From positions 6,634,001 through 6,698,000 of the forward strand of contig CP085828.1 of the NCBI GenBank assembly GCA_020809705.1: 64,000 bases of DNA. Reading direction: 5' to 3'. The notes beneath the pieces were generated by a model. The model saw only the letters and a program-made list of their open reading frames with translations. It was not told the origin of the DNA and ran no database searches. The stretch comes from Calonectria ilicicola. Taxonomy: Eukaryota > Ascomycota > Sordariomycetes > Hypocreales > Nectriaceae. Positions within the stretch are counted from its first letter, which is position 1. Each line of letters begins with the position of its first letter. Shown in pieces: positions 11,015 to 22,337 of this stretch. The translations under genes and the position numbers were made by a program.

Positions 11015-12632
11015 ATGACCTTTATTTTATACTTTTCCGCCTATACGACTGGATCTTTTCTCGTATTAATTCTTCTGAATATTATCTGGCAAAAATTCCT
11101 GCGCAAGCCAACCGAGGCTCCGATTGTGTTCCATTGGCTCCCATTTATTGGAAATGCTGTGTCCTACGGTCTCGACCCCTACTCCTTTTTCTTACGGTGT
11201 CAAAAACAGGTATCATCCCTAAAACCCTCAAATTACTGCCAATTATGCTGACCTCTTTTGAAAACAGCATGGCGACGTCTTCACCTTTATCCTCTTCGGT
11301 CGAAAGATTACCTGCTGCCTGGGTGTCCAAGGAAACGATTTTGTGCTAAACAGCCGACACCAAGATGCCAACGCCGAAGAAATATATGGCCCATTGACAA
11401 CCCCAGTCTTTGGGAGCGATGTTGTATATGATTGCCCCAATTCAAAGTTGATGGAACAAAAGAAATTTGTCAAGTTTGGCTTGACACAGAGCGCATTAGA
11501 ATCCCACGTGCAAAAGATTGAAGGAGAAGTCCTTGACTACATCAAGTCCGCTTCCTGTTTTGACGCCCGCTCTGGTGTTGTTGATATTTCCACTGCCATG
11601 GCTCAGATTACCATTTTCACGGCTGCCCGAGCTTTACAAGGCGATGAGGTGAGGAGCAAACTTACGGCAGAGTTTGCATCTCTCTATCACGATTTGGACT
11701 TGGGCTTCACTCCTCTCAACTTTCTGTTCCCCTGGGCACCCTTGCCGAACAACCGTCGTCGGGATGCTGCGCATGCGAAGATGAGAAGTATTTACATGGA
11801 CATCATCAACAAACGCCGCGAAAGTGGTGTGGATTTGGAAGAAGGGTCTGACATGATATGGAACTTGATGCGATGCAAATACAAGAACGGTCAGCCTGTT
11901 CCCGACAAAGAGGTGGCGCACATGATGATTACACTTCTCATGGCAGGGCAGCACACTTCATCATCGGCCAGCACTTGGATCATGCTCCATCTTGCATCAC
12001 GGCCAGATATTGCAGAGGAACTCTACCAGGAGCAGCGAGACAAATTGAGCGTTAACGGGACACTGCCGCCTCTCCAGTACAGCGACATGGACAAACTCCC
12101 ACTGCTTCAAAACGTGGTCAAAGAGACTTTGCGCGTGCACTCCTCCATTCATTCGATCATGCGTAAAGTCAAAAACCCCATGAAAATCCCTGGAACGTCA
12201 TACACAGTTGCCCCAGGCGGTGCTCTTCTGGCTGCCCCCATTTACACCGCCCTCAGTGACGAGTATTTTGTCAATGCAAACACTTGGGAGCCTCACCGAT
12301 GGGACGAAAAGGACTACGAAGGCGAGACCAGTGATGAAACGATTGATTATGGATATGGTGTCGTATCAAAGGGTACAAAGAGCCCTTATATTCCTTTTGG
12401 TGCTGGTCGACATCGTTGCATTGGTGAAAAGTTTGCCTATGTCAACCTTGAAACCATCATTGCTACAATGGTGCGCAACTTCAAGGTCAGCACAATGGAT
12501 GGAAAACCTGGAGTTCCCGCTACGGATTATACTTCTCTCTTCTCTCGACCGGCCCAGCCGTCCTTTATTCGATGGGAGCGACGAAATGCATCCGAAGATG
12601 ATGGGACTACTGTAAAGATGGCCAAAGTTTGA
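11015..12632 (+). CDS. cyp51: Sterol 14-alpha-demethylase, cytochrome P450 CYP51
   Basis: Two exons, 11015-11209 and 11268-12632, with a 58-nt intron (GTATCA donor, AACAG acceptor); 519 residues, normal for fungal CYP51. The enzyme removes the 14-alpha methyl group of lanosterol/eburicol in the endoplasmic reticulum and is the target of azole fungicides. Residues 1-25 form a membrane anchor. The substrate-recognition block around YGPLTTPVFGSDVVYDCPN is diagnostic of CYP51; the I helix reads LLMAGQHTSSS; the ExxR motif is Glu351-Arg354; the heme loop PFGAGRHRCIGE puts the thiolate at Cys449. It sits away from other sterol genes beside a HET gene, so it may be one of two or three CYP51 paralogues. 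The segment FILFGRKIT has Phe where many fungal CYP51s have a second Leu (recalled, not aligned). Confidence 0.95.
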
Positions 12633-13750
12633 GGGATACAGGACCGTCCATGATTAGAAATGAACGTTAAAATGTGAATTGACTTGCATTGGAGAGATTG
12701 CACAACTTCCCTCCGCCTCATTTGTACAAATATAGCATTAATTGCTCAATTATCCACAAAAGCTTATGCATTACAGCGATGTACCTGTCGGTTCTTTTGC
12801 GAAATTCGATCATACCTCTGCCTGGATTCTAATTGAGTGCCTTGTGATAAGTATTAGATTCACGACAACGTATCTTATGCCGCTCCCTAAATGTGCAGAT
12901 AAGAGACTAACCACCACACTAGTGATAGTTTTGCGGCCCTGCGAGCTTCCCGTTTCTAGAGTCAAAGGGGCGAAATTTAGCGCTAATTAGTGGTGAAGTT
13001 AATCGATAACCAGCTCATCTGCCACTGAAGGCCCCACAACCTGCCGAGCAATGTCAGTTGTGCAAACAGCTGTGCAAGATTCGTCTGACCAATGTTGGTG
13101 ATGGGAGCATATCAGGTGTCTTTAAAAGCTAAGATAAAGGCTACTCCAATTAGCAGTACCAATCACCAACCAACGTCATGGGGTCGGTGAGCACCGGCCG
13201 GCAACAGCGGAGGCCGAGCACCCGCGGTACGTGGCAATCATCATGGCACTAACATTCGGTGGGCTGTCCCACTTGTACATTCCACTTTTTCGATTACGAT
13301 TTCGTCCTGCTTTTAGAGCCGCTTATTGCCTTAACGCCTGGCATTTCGTTTTCTAGAATATGGGTAATTCTGTACTATCACCTGAGCCACAGGGCTCTCT
13401 GTTGATATTGCTGTTATAATCGCTCGACGATGAATTTGGGTTCTGTTCTGGATTCGAGGCTGACGATAACGAGCGGCCAAAAAAGCAAGTACCAATCCGA
13501 TGATCGGGCATCCCTACACAAGAGCGGATTCTGCGAATCAAACAGCGGGTCCAGGGAGTTCTGGATAAATGAATGCATCGCACCATTCAATAATCATCGC
13601 CATAAACCCCTGTGATGCCCTCCCAACATGCCCCGTTCCAGAAACTCTCCCTTTTGGGTTTCTTGGCGCCCACCCTATTATATCTGGTTACCGGACCACG
13701 TCGGATCTATTGCATGAGGAAGCTATTGTGCGGTAACGCAGAATAACAGC
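12633..13750. other. Intergenic region
   Basis: No gene supported. Short open frames on both strands have no family features. The right end is probably the promoter of the zinc-cluster regulator that starts at 13751. Confidence 0.5.
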
Positions 13751-15192
13751 ATGAAACATACGCATCGCAAAGTACGGAGTGGCTGCACAGTCTGCAGGCG
13801 GCGGCGCATCAAGTGCGATGAATTAAGACCGGAATGGTATGTTGCTTGGCACCCGGCTTGGTCGTTTCGGGAACTTATCTCATGTCGGACATAGCACACA
13901 ATGCCTTCGCCTGCGCGCTAATCGTGGGGATTCTGTCAATTGCCACTACGAATCACCGAGAGCCGTGGCTCAGCCCAGCGTGTCTCTCCCGTGGGACCCC
14001 GTCGCCATCACGCAGTATGGGTGGATGGGGCCAACAACAAGAATGGAGAGGCAACTATTGCATCACCTTTGCACGATACGAAGGGACTTTGACATTGTGC
14101 AGAGAGAAGGATTGGCAGCTGGAGTGAGCCAGTTTTCCAGGTACACCCGGTTTGTTCCCCCAGCTTCTAGGACAGTTGTTTAATTTTGGCAGGTACTTTG
14201 CTATGGCCGAAAATGTCGATTATCTTCGACATGTCTTCTATGCATTTGGAGCTGGCCACTTGCGCACCCTGACGCAATCCACTCAAATGGCAGCTGTGGA
14301 GTATCATTACCGTGGACTTGCGATTCAAGGCATGATTGTCACATTAAGCGGAAATAAAACAAGTAGTGAAATGAAAGCACTGCTGGGCGCGACGACTATA
14401 ATGGCGTGGTACGCCCGTGAACCGTATGCACGACCAAACTCTAGAGTACACAGAGGCGCTAACGATGTCATATTAGTCGAGAATATGGGGCATTCCTGAA
14501 AGGAATCTCTGCTGTAAGCTCTAAGGTCGCAAACTACTCACTGGCATGAACTAACTTCTGGCTAGTTACTACCGTATGAGGACCGAAGTCAACAAGCACT
14601 AATGACAACGCCTGAGACAAGCGTCTTAATCCCACCGCCAGTCGAGAATAGGGCTGAAGTTTTGCGTTTGGTCATTGAATCCGTTCAGGCCTTTTCCAAG
14701 TGCAAACTGGATCGAGATCTTAGAAACGCGGCCCAAGAGATTCTCAACTTCGTCTATAACATCCAGAAATTCCCTTGGTCGGGCACTGCTCTCGATGAAC
14801 AATTTTCTACCATGTTCCCTCTTCGGAACTGGGTGCGCTGGGTCCCGAATGCACCTGAGCGCATGGCTTCACACGATTTCCTGCTCCTTCTGCTGGTGGC
14901 TAATTATGAAACCGTGCTGTTGGGAATGGGGCTGCTACTTCCTGCAATTAATACCCCGCTGGCGCTCTATGAGCGATATCAGTGCAATACAAGATTTCGC
15001 CAATCTATCGCTGGTCAGTATGGGTCTGACGGTGAATCTGTTGGTCGAGCAGTTGCGAAATGGCAGGCCGCTTCAGATGCCTGCGCGCAGTTGTACGCTG
15101 AAACATGGGCATTTGGGCAAACCGGCCCAAGTTCAACTTTTGATGCTAGGATCTTCGCTTCTCAATTAACGCTGGAGAATGAAGCGGATTAA
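13751..15192 (+). CDS. Zn2Cys6 transcription factor
   Basis: Five exons: 13751-13836, 13895-14140, 14193-14423, 14477-14513 (37 nt) and 14566-15192; total 408 residues. All four introns are 50-58 nt with good donors (GTATGT, GTACAC, GTATGC, GTAAGC), and the last two have near-perfect branch sites (GCTAAC, ACTAAC). The binuclear zinc cluster uses Cys12, 15, 22, 29, 32 and 45 and is assembled only when intron 1 is removed, which supports the model. A fungal-specific regulatory domain follows (MAWYAREPREYGAFLKGISALLPYEDR and onward). As a nuclear DNA-binding regulator it probably controls the adjacent YWTD-protein, CoA-transferase and dehydrogenase genes (inference from position). Confidence 0.88.
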
Positions 15193-15643
15193 TATACGCG
15201 AAGTGCGCTTCCCTTCAGTCGTGGCTTCATCCCGACCATGGATGCCTCATTTGAAGATTTGGCTTTGTCGCTTGTGAGCTCGGTCATTCGGCGAGAACCA
15301 GCGCGATGCCATGTTGTCAGCGGCGCGTGGAAGAGGCGCGTGCTTTTTGAACTCGTCTTCCCGCCGACCTCGCAAAAATGCGTTTGCCTCATCAATGACA
15401 TTACAAAGCCGGCGGTCGGCATTTTTCTTCACATCCCGTGCTAAATGACGTCGACACGGGCGGCGCTGAGGCCGGACGGCTCCTGCGAGTGGAGACCATC
15501 TCGTTCATGCAACCTTGTGGAGACGGCAAAACTGGAGCCCTGCCCGGTCCGCATGCAAGCTCCGTCACGTTGAAATTCTACTTAAAAGGGACAAAAGGTC
15601 GCAGTGATTCTGGGTTCAATATCCACTATCAATCATTTTGAAT
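15193..15643. promoter_or_regulatory. Promoter region of the YWTD/SMP-30-like gene
   Basis: GC-rich 450 bp between tandem genes, with several CGG/CCG triplets of the kind bound by zinc-cluster factors. No open frame with family features. The last 60 bp before the start are typical pyrimidine/adenine-rich leader. Confidence 0.4.
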
Positions 15644-16603
15644 ATGTCTTCATCCAGCACTAGATCACTTGTCGTTCTTGACACGGGGCTTGGTCGGCCT
15701 GTTGGCGGCAAGTCCATTCATGACATCTATTCCCAGGGACAAGTCCTACAGGTCCCCTTAGACCAGAGCCCACCAACTATTATTTCTGGAGATCAGCAAT
15801 ATGTCAGCCTTCCAGATGGTGTGGCATACAGTGCCAAGCATCAGCGATTCTACTTTACAAATATGGGAAGCTTCCATGACAACGACGGAAGTGTGTACTC
15901 CATGGCCCTTGATGGTTCCGACCCCAAGATTCTCGTGGAAAAAGGCCAAGTGCACACCCCAAAGCAATTGGTCATTGATTCAGTCAATGAAAAACTATAT
16001 TTTTGCGACCGCGAAGGCATGCGCGTGATGCGTTGCAACCTGGATGGTTCAGACCTGGAGGTTTTGATCCAGACCGGAGATCATACCGACCCCAACCAGC
16101 GAGATATTTCTAGGTGGTGCGTTGGTATCACTGTCTCCCCGAAGAAAGGCGTATTTTATTGGACACAGAAAGGGCCAGCCAAGGGCGGCCAAGGAAAGAT
16201 CTTCTGTGCTCCTATGGAATCCAACGGCCCCCGAGAGCCGATTTGCATCCTAGATCGGTTGCCGGAGCCCATCGATCTATGCATGCATGAAGAGTCCAAC
16301 TCACTATATTGGACCGATCGTGGAGAAGTCCCTTACGGAAACAGCCTCAACAGGGTGCAGCTCGACAGCTCGGGTACGCAGCCAGCTGGGTCGGCACCCA
16401 ATGCTGTTACGGGCTTGCGTCACGAAATCTTGATGAAAGGATTTGATGAAGCCATTGGTCTTGAATATGATGAAGTGGAATCTGCATGGTACGTGGCGGA
16501 TCTTGGAGGTACAGTTTGGAAGGTCGACACAAAGAATTGGAGCAGGTCGCAAGTTTATCAGGACAAGGACGCGGCGTTTACTGGAATTGCCATAATACAA
16601 TGA
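15644..16603 (+). CDS. YWTD / SMP-30-like beta-propeller protein
   Basis: Intronless, 319 residues, starting MSSSSTRSLVVLD. It carries repeated propeller units: FYFTNMG, LYFCDREGMRVMRCNLDGS, VFYWTQKG, LYWTDRGE and WYVADLGGTVWKVD. These are the YWTD-type blades shared by LDL-receptor-like and SMP-30/gluconolactonase-like proteins. No signal peptide is apparent, so it is probably cytosolic. Fungal members near CoA-transferase and dehydrogenase genes are usually unassigned; a lactonase/hydrolase or sugar-acid-binding role is possible. Its position between a regulator and the CoA-transferase/dehydrogenase pair suggests a shared pathway. Confidence 0.85.
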   Translation: MSSSSTRSLVVLDTGLGRPVGGKSIHDIYSQGQVLQVPLDQSPPTIISGDQQYVSLPDGVAYSAKHQRFYFTNMGSFHDNDGSVYSMALDGSDPKILVEKGQVHTPKQLVIDSVNEKLYFCDREGMRVMRCNLDGSDLEVLIQTGDHTDPNQRDISRWCVGITVSPKKGVFYWTQKGPAKGGQGKIFCAPMESNGPREPICILDRLPEPIDLCMHEESNSLYWTDRGEVPYGNSLNRVQLDSSGTQPAGSAPNAVTGLRHEILMKGFDEAIGLEYDEVESAWYVADLGGTVWKVDTKNWSRSQVYQDKDAAFTGIAIIQ

Positions 16604-17062
16604 TGATAAAATAGAATGATACAATGATAGAAATATAGAATTATAGAGCGATAGAATATAATGAAGATATTTAGTTTGATCATGATTACACGTTTTTGCA
16701 TTTGTTGGACACATGAGCTTACCATCCCAGAAGACCAAAAAAAAAAAAAGAAAGAAAAACAGGCAAGAAGATATTAAAGAACAGAGTCTGAATTTGTGCT
16801 TTAAGGTATAGTATATTCATTCATTATAGATATTTTAGTAAATTTATAAGATGAATACTCTTTTTATTTATTTTATCGTGATGAACGAGTGAAGAATGAC
16901 TTTGCTATGCCATCTACCGTTTCCTGTAAAAGACCATCACAAATATTAGAATGCGCGAATAGTAATTGTCAATGATATCATAAAATTCTAAATCTATGCT
17001 CTATATTCCCACATCTAATATAATGTTACAATTTTTATTCCGTACCCAATATTTTACACCCC
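16604..17062. other. AT-rich intergenic region between convergent genes
   Basis: Contains the 3' ends of the two converging genes, short ATAGAAT-like repetition just after 16603, a poly-A run at about 16738-16750 and very AT-rich sequence to 17050. No gene seen. Confidence 0.5.
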
Positions 17063-18878
17063 TTAGTTGCTTGATACCCAAGTGGCTTCGGCCTTGTCGC
17101 AGTAGGGAACAGGACCACGAGTCCAGTATGGGTTCGCTTCAGCATTATCGTACTTGACGATAGGAGAGAGAATGGTGTGCTTCTTGCCGAATGCACCATC
17201 AGTAAAGCTAACCTCGTACTGCTCCTTTGTCAAGATGTCCGAGTTGCTCTTCCATCCTTCCAACAGCACGAAGAGAAGGTCGATGACGTGTTGGTCAGGT
17301 GACATCTTACCAAACTGGAATTTGTCCTGGATCTTCTTGACAGTTTCAGTTGGGTAAAGTCCGAATTCCTGCTCAAGTTGGATGGCATCCACAGCAGTGA
17401 GGGCGACATTGGCGTGGTAGGAACCGCCAAACTTGGCACGGTCGCGCAATGCGAGCATCACAGAAAGGGCACCGACGGCGCCCGACAGCATGTCTGCGAT
17501 GGGCAGTGATGGTAGGACACTGACGCCCTCTTCATATCCCAGCGACTTGCCAATAACGTAAGAACATCCCGAAGCGGCATCGGCGATCTGCTGGAAACCA
17601 GGTCGCTCAGCGTAGTATCCGTCGGGTCCATAGCAGTTCAGGTCAATGTAAACGATGCCCTTGCCGCGCTTGTTGGCCTTGGCCAAAACGTCGCTGAGGC
17701 CAAAGCCCTTTCGCTCCAAAGATCCCAGGCGGAATCCCTGGATAACAACATCGGCATCCTCAATGAGCTTGCTGAGTCGCTCCCTGTCAGACTCAACAGT
17801 GAGATCAATGGCAACAGACTGTTGGTCGGTGGTCATAGACACGCTAAGCATCTTTTGCATAGTTAGCTTTGATAAAGTACGAATTAAAGGTGAAGACTAA
17901 CCTGAAGGTTGGGCAACTTGGGGCTCTGGACGCTGATGACCTCGGCTCCCATAGCCGCAAGAGCCGCACCCATGGCGGGTCCGGCAATGACCCTGGTGAG
18001 CTCGACGACCTTGATTCCTGCCAGGGGTCGCTTATCCTCGAGGGTGGGGAAGGGAACTGGAGGTAGATCTGGGGTATCCTTTCGAGCCTTGTAGTTGATC
18101 AAGGGGTGGGCACGGAGCGATTTGCCCATGGTGGTCTCGCGCCACTTGGCTGGTGTGAAGCAAGTCTGACCGCAGAATCCGTTCTCAAGGTTCTTCTGGT
18201 CTAGCTCGGCTGCTGAGTACTTGACCATCTCGGACTTGATGATCTCATAGGCTTCATCTCTAGAAGATGTGACAGTCTCCGAGTCGAGGCCGTATGTCTT
18301 CAAGAACTTTGGAGGGTCCAGGTTAGAGAGGACCTGGTACCAGACTTGCTCATCCTTGGTTGGGTAAATAGCCCATGATCTGAAGTGCATGTCATTCTTG
18401 CTGATGACACCCCGGTCAACGTCCACACCAGCCTTGGAGGCAATGCCTTCTTTTTGGATCTCAGCCAGGCCCTTGCCATCAATATCGATCAAGGCGCAGG
18501 TGGCTGGGTAAAGACCAGCCTGATCAACGTCAATGGTGATCTTGCCTGTCTCTACACCCTTGAGGGCGTTAATTTCTTTTCCAACAATTCCCATCATGGC
18601 ATGGCAGACAGCAGACTGAAGACTATGAGTATGTTGAATTGAGACATGATTGGTGGGGCACTTACAAGGGCCTGAGCTTTGATGGGCCCAGGGATGATTG
18701 GGAGATCATCACCGTGGAAGACGACCTCATCAAGGACAGCGGGGTCTTTTGTGAAGCCTGGTGTTGTCTCGGCGAGAAACTTAAGTATTCTGTGGCAGTC
18801 AACTGGGAGAGGAGTAAAGCTGGCGTCGGTAAATGTGCCGGGACCGTAGACGTCGGGGACAGTGGTGTGGCTATCCAT
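17063..18878 (-). CDS. CaiB/BaiF-type (family III) CoA-transferase
   Basis: Three exons, 18878-18666, 18615-17902 and 17851-17063, with two 50-nt introns (GTAAGT and GTTAGT donors); 571 residues. Family III CoA-transferases move CoA between organic acids such as carnitine, oxalate/formate or succinate partners, or racemise alpha-methylacyl-CoA. Diagnostic blocks are PLAGIKVVELTRVIAGPAMGAALAAMGAEVI, KGIVYIDLNCYGPDGYYAERPGFQQIADAASG and PSLPIADMLSGAVGALSVMLALRDR. The length, with an extra N-terminal half, is usual for fungal members. It is divergent from the dehydrogenase at 19465 and shares a 586-bp promoter with it, so the two are probably co-expressed. Confidence 0.92.
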
Positions 18879-19464
18879 GGCTGAGTAGGTAGGTGATGAG
18901 ATAGAGTATTAGATAAGGATGAGATAAGAGTTAAGATGGCAGTTAAGATGGTGGTTAATATAGTAGTAAAGATGGTATATTGAATGACTTCTTAATGTGT
19001 GCTGGTCCTTCAATATTTATATACACTCGAATTGCATCCAGATCTCAGATTTCGGCCTTACCGTCGGACGTTGACAAAGCGAGCCCACCGGCATACGTCA
19101 GGCAGGGGGATGCCGAAATTCCGAAAGACAGGCATTGCAAAATGCATAGATGAACGTGCGGCTCTAGTTGGATCCGAAATCGCATCGAAAAAGAAGCCTT
19201 TGCGGGCTTTTCCCCTGATCGCCATCATATGGTAATCGCGGTGGTCAGGCGGTGACGTCGAGGTGCATGAACGAGGCCGCACCCACTGAAGGCCCACTGT
19301 AGCCAATTTTTTCCGCAGTGGAGGCGCGCCAATGCCGAAAGTGGGTCGCCTCGGCTCCGCGCGCCACAGACAATTGCCAGAGGTATTAAAGCTCCAAACA
19401 CCAGGCCTTGGTGTAAGCCTGTAATCAGACATCATCTTACTCTTTGCACATCGAAAACAAAATA
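18879..19464. promoter_or_regulatory. Bidirectional promoter of the CoA-transferase and dehydrogenase genes
   Basis: The 586 bp between two divergent starts. GCCGAAA is repeated (about 19111 and 19331), and CGG/CCG triplets are frequent, which could be sites for the zinc-cluster regulator at 13751 (inference). TATA-like AT-rich stretches lie toward the CoA-transferase side. Confidence 0.5.
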
Positions 19465-20517
19465 ATGGCAGCTAATAACATCAAGACCGTGGGCATTGTC
19501 GGCACAGGAATCATCGGAGCCTCATGGACGGCTTTGTTCCTGGCCCATGGCCTGAAAGTAATCGTCGCCGATCCCGCTCCCGATGCGGAGCAGAAGCTAG
19601 CAGATTACTTGAAGGCAGCCTGGCCAAGTGTTGAGAAGCTCGGCACCACATCAGACGCATCACTAAACAATTATCGTTTCGTGGGAGCGACCCTCAAGGG
19701 CCACTATGATGAGGTTGATTTCATTCAAGAGGTACACGCCGCCAGCCTGATAGCTGAGAGTACTATTCTAATTGTTGTTCAGAATGCACCAGAGAGACTA
19801 GGTCTCAAGACTGATCTCATTGCGGAGCTCGATGCCGAGACGCGGCCTGAAGTAATCATCGCCTCGTCTTCATCAGGACTACCAAGTTCTCAATTCATCG
19901 GAAAATGCACAAAGGATACCGGGCGCATTCTAATCTGCCATCCATTCAACCCACCACATCTTCTCCCACTCGTCGAAGTTGTGCCCCATCCCAACACCAG
20001 CACCGCCACTATTGATGCCGCCATGGCATTTTACAAATCTCTCGGGAAAAACACAGTGCTCCTCCACAAGGAGGCTCCAGGATTCGTTGCCAATCGGCTG
20101 CAGGCAGCATTGTTTATTGAGGCTTATAGCCTAGTCAGCCGTGGTATCGTGTCGGCTGAAGATTTGGGTTCGTTTCCATGCTCTAACTTTCTGTTCTTTG
20201 CACTAACCACCTTAGACACTTGCGTCACCAGTAGTCTGGGACCTCGATGGGCGGGCAACGGCCCGCTAGCATCCAATGCTATGGGAGCCGGCGGTGGCAG
20301 TGCTGGTTTCAGGCGATTCGTTGACCACCTCGGCCCTGCTGTTCAAGAATGGATCAAGGATATGAGGGCTCATCCCTTTGAGTGGAGTTCTGAAGAAAAA
20401 GACTCACTTGCTGCGAGTGTAGATGCTGAACTAGGAAAGGAGGATTCGAATGCGATGGAGAGAAAACGTGATGAGTTTCTCGTTGATGTCATCAACCTGC
20501 AGAAGGAGTACAAGTAA
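19465..20517 (+). CDS. 3-hydroxyacyl-CoA dehydrogenase-like (L-carnitine / L-gulonate dehydrogenase type)
   Basis: Two exons, 19465-20167 and 20216-20517, with a 48-nt intron whose length is divisible by three, so the unspliced frame is also open. Removal gives 334 residues and the smooth join SAEDLDTCVTSSLGPRWA expected in the family. The NAD-binding motif is VGTGIIG (Gly13, Gly15, Gly18), and CHPFNPPHLLPLVEVV is the catalytic-His block. This subgroup includes L-carnitine dehydrogenase and lambda-crystallin/L-gulonate 3-dehydrogenase rather than the beta-oxidation enzyme. The reaction is NAD-dependent oxidation of a 3-hydroxy acid. Divergence from a CoA-transferase and nearness to a lactonase-like propeller suggest a hydroxy- or sugar-acid catabolic pathway. 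Confidence 0.92.
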   Translation: MAANNIKTVGIVGTGIIGASWTALFLAHGLKVIVADPAPDAEQKLADYLKAAWPSVEKLGTTSDASLNNYRFVGATLKGHYDEVDFIQEVHAASLIAESTILIVVQNAPERLGLKTDLIAELDAETRPEVIIASSSSGLPSSQFIGKCTKDTGRILICHPFNPPHLLPLVEVVPHPNTSTATIDAAMAFYKSLGKNTVLLHKEAPGFVANRLQAALFIEAYSLVSRGIVSAEDLGSFPCSNFLFFALTTLDTCVTSSLGPRWAGNGPLASNAMGAGGGSAGFRRFVDHLGPAVQEWIKDMRAHPFEWSSEEKDSLAASVDAELGKEDSNAMERKRDEFLVDVINLQKEYK

Positions 20518-21486
20518 TTTGTTGGGATCAACCATTGACTGGAGGACTAAGGCATACCTGTTTCAAGCGCTAGACTGTACTATCATAGATGTATAATGAG
20601 AAATGATATCTTTTGGTTTTTGTTTTTGCCCGAATTATTGCAAAAAGATTAATTATTTGTTTTGACTTTGATGCATAATGAATGCAGGTCAATGGAGAGC
20701 ATCACCCGATAAGTATATCATAATATCTCAAGACTCCAGGTAAATCCTACGTAAAATTCAGTATTGCATAGGGGTTTTCTCCTTTCTAACCGATTTTCAA
20801 AGTGATTATATTGCGTGAATTTTTATTTTAGTTCTTCTTTTCCAAATTGATCATGTGGGAGTAGAATTGGTTGAGCCGTGATAAGGAGGGACCAATCAGT
20901 CAGGTGTAGGGTGATTGAAGCATCAAGCACGGTTCCCGCGCATCCCGACGCAGGGGTTTGTCCTGAATCTTACATCGGCTTAAAACAGACGGGCACGAGA
21001 GAAACCATCTGCCAAGAGGTCTAGACAGTATTTACGACGGTCTAGAATCAATAAACTTCACTAAAGGCGCGGCATGGTCTCCGCCATTGCAATGCATCTG
21101 CGGTATGACCCAAACTTATTTTGGAGTTGTGCAGTATTACTTCCCCATCTGAGTACGGAACATGGATCACCGGTTCTTATGTGACTACTTCTATCACATA
21201 AAACTTTACGAGAAACGAAAATGCGCACTCAAAATAAACCACACAACGCTAAACTTGGTACTCTCACAGATGCAGGGCTAGCAGGTGACTGGGAAAACCT
21301 AGTCTTAACAACCAACCCCATGGAGTAGGAATAAGAGTACATGATAAATGACCTCCTTCAAATACTATATAAACTGCTTGCTTTTTTAATAAGAAATCGA
21401 AATCAATCACCGCATTGCAGCTTCATTTTCCACTCAAGATTACAAAACTACCCTAACAACCAAGAACATCTTCTCATTCTTTCAAA
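20518..21486. other. Intergenic region
   Basis: No gene supported. The right third contains a TATA-like CTATATAAAC element at about 21365 and a long CA/CT-rich leader before 21487, as expected of a strongly expressed small secreted-protein gene. Confidence 0.5.
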
Positions 21487-21797
21487 ATGCAGTTTTCAAC
21501 TTCCACCCTAGCAACCTTGATTGCTGTTTTCTGCGCATCTTCTAGCGCAGCACCTCAAGAGAACTGTCGTCCCATCACCAGGTCTATTACCATTGGCGCG
21601 GGACAATTCTGCACTCCTCAATTGTCTGTGGCTACCTGCGCAGCTGGCCAAACTCGACGTGGCGAACCAAGCCTTACAGTTACTCCTATTTCTGGTAACC
21701 GAAGAGTGTGCAAAATCGATGCAAGTATTCATGGGCTTTTTGTCTTATAAGAATTTGCTGTACTGACTTTTCTTAGTGGTCTTGCTGCGCTCGATAA
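21487..21797 (+). CDS. Small secreted cysteine-rich protein, probable GC-AG intron
   Basis: The start MQFSTSTLATLIAVFCASSSAAP is a clear signal peptide with cleavage near residue 22. Read without splicing the frame ends at 21750 with four mature cysteines and a loose hydrophobic tail. If the 56-nt segment 21721-21776 is removed as a GC-AG intron (donor GCAAGT, branch CTGAC, acceptor TTCTTAG), exons 21487-21720 and 21777-21797 give 84 residues ending WSCCAR with six mature cysteines, an even number suited to three disulfides. Canonical-donor alternatives (GTAACC or GTGCAA slightly upstream) lose cysteines. I recognise no family; size and cysteines are those of effector-like or antimicrobial-like secreted proteins, but no function can be assigned. 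Confidence 0.65.
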
Positions 21798-22337
21798 ATT
21801 ATTTGTCCAGCCGGACTTTTTTTTTTTTGGTTGGATACCAAGGTCAACTTTCATGAATACGAGATCGACGCACATTCATAGAAACTAGATGCCAAGGAAC
21901 TATTGTTGTTACTTTATGATAGCATTAGACAGTTTAATATCCAATCTCTAGTTTTTCATTGACATTGTCAATCTACAGAAGCAGTATAAACAATGATTTG
22001 CAGGCGACAACCACCTATCCGAATCAAGGCATGCAGATTCCATGAGCTAGAGCGTACTATCATAGATGAGTATTCAGAAATGATGTCTTTCGCTTTTACT
22101 TGAGATGATTGCAAATGAAATAAACAGGGGAAGAATAAATAAGTGCCAGTATGAGATGAAGTTCGGTAATTATACAGACAATTGTCTAAACATCACATCA
22201 CATTCGTTAAATTCGCGCTTATTTTATCGGCTTCATATACACTTCTTGGATTGGAAAATTCTAATGGATATAATATGAAGTCTACCATTTTTGTATTTTA
22301 TTGATAAATTATCCAAATCACTTTACTTTCCCCGTAA

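Noticed and set aside
15758..15967. Frames antisense to and overlapping the YWTD-protein gene
   Set aside because: Shadows of a well-supported gene in the other strand.
19465..20517. Reading the dehydrogenase as one exon of 350 residues
   Set aside because: The 48-nt in-frame segment has donor, two branch-like sites and acceptor, and its removal gives the expected family join.
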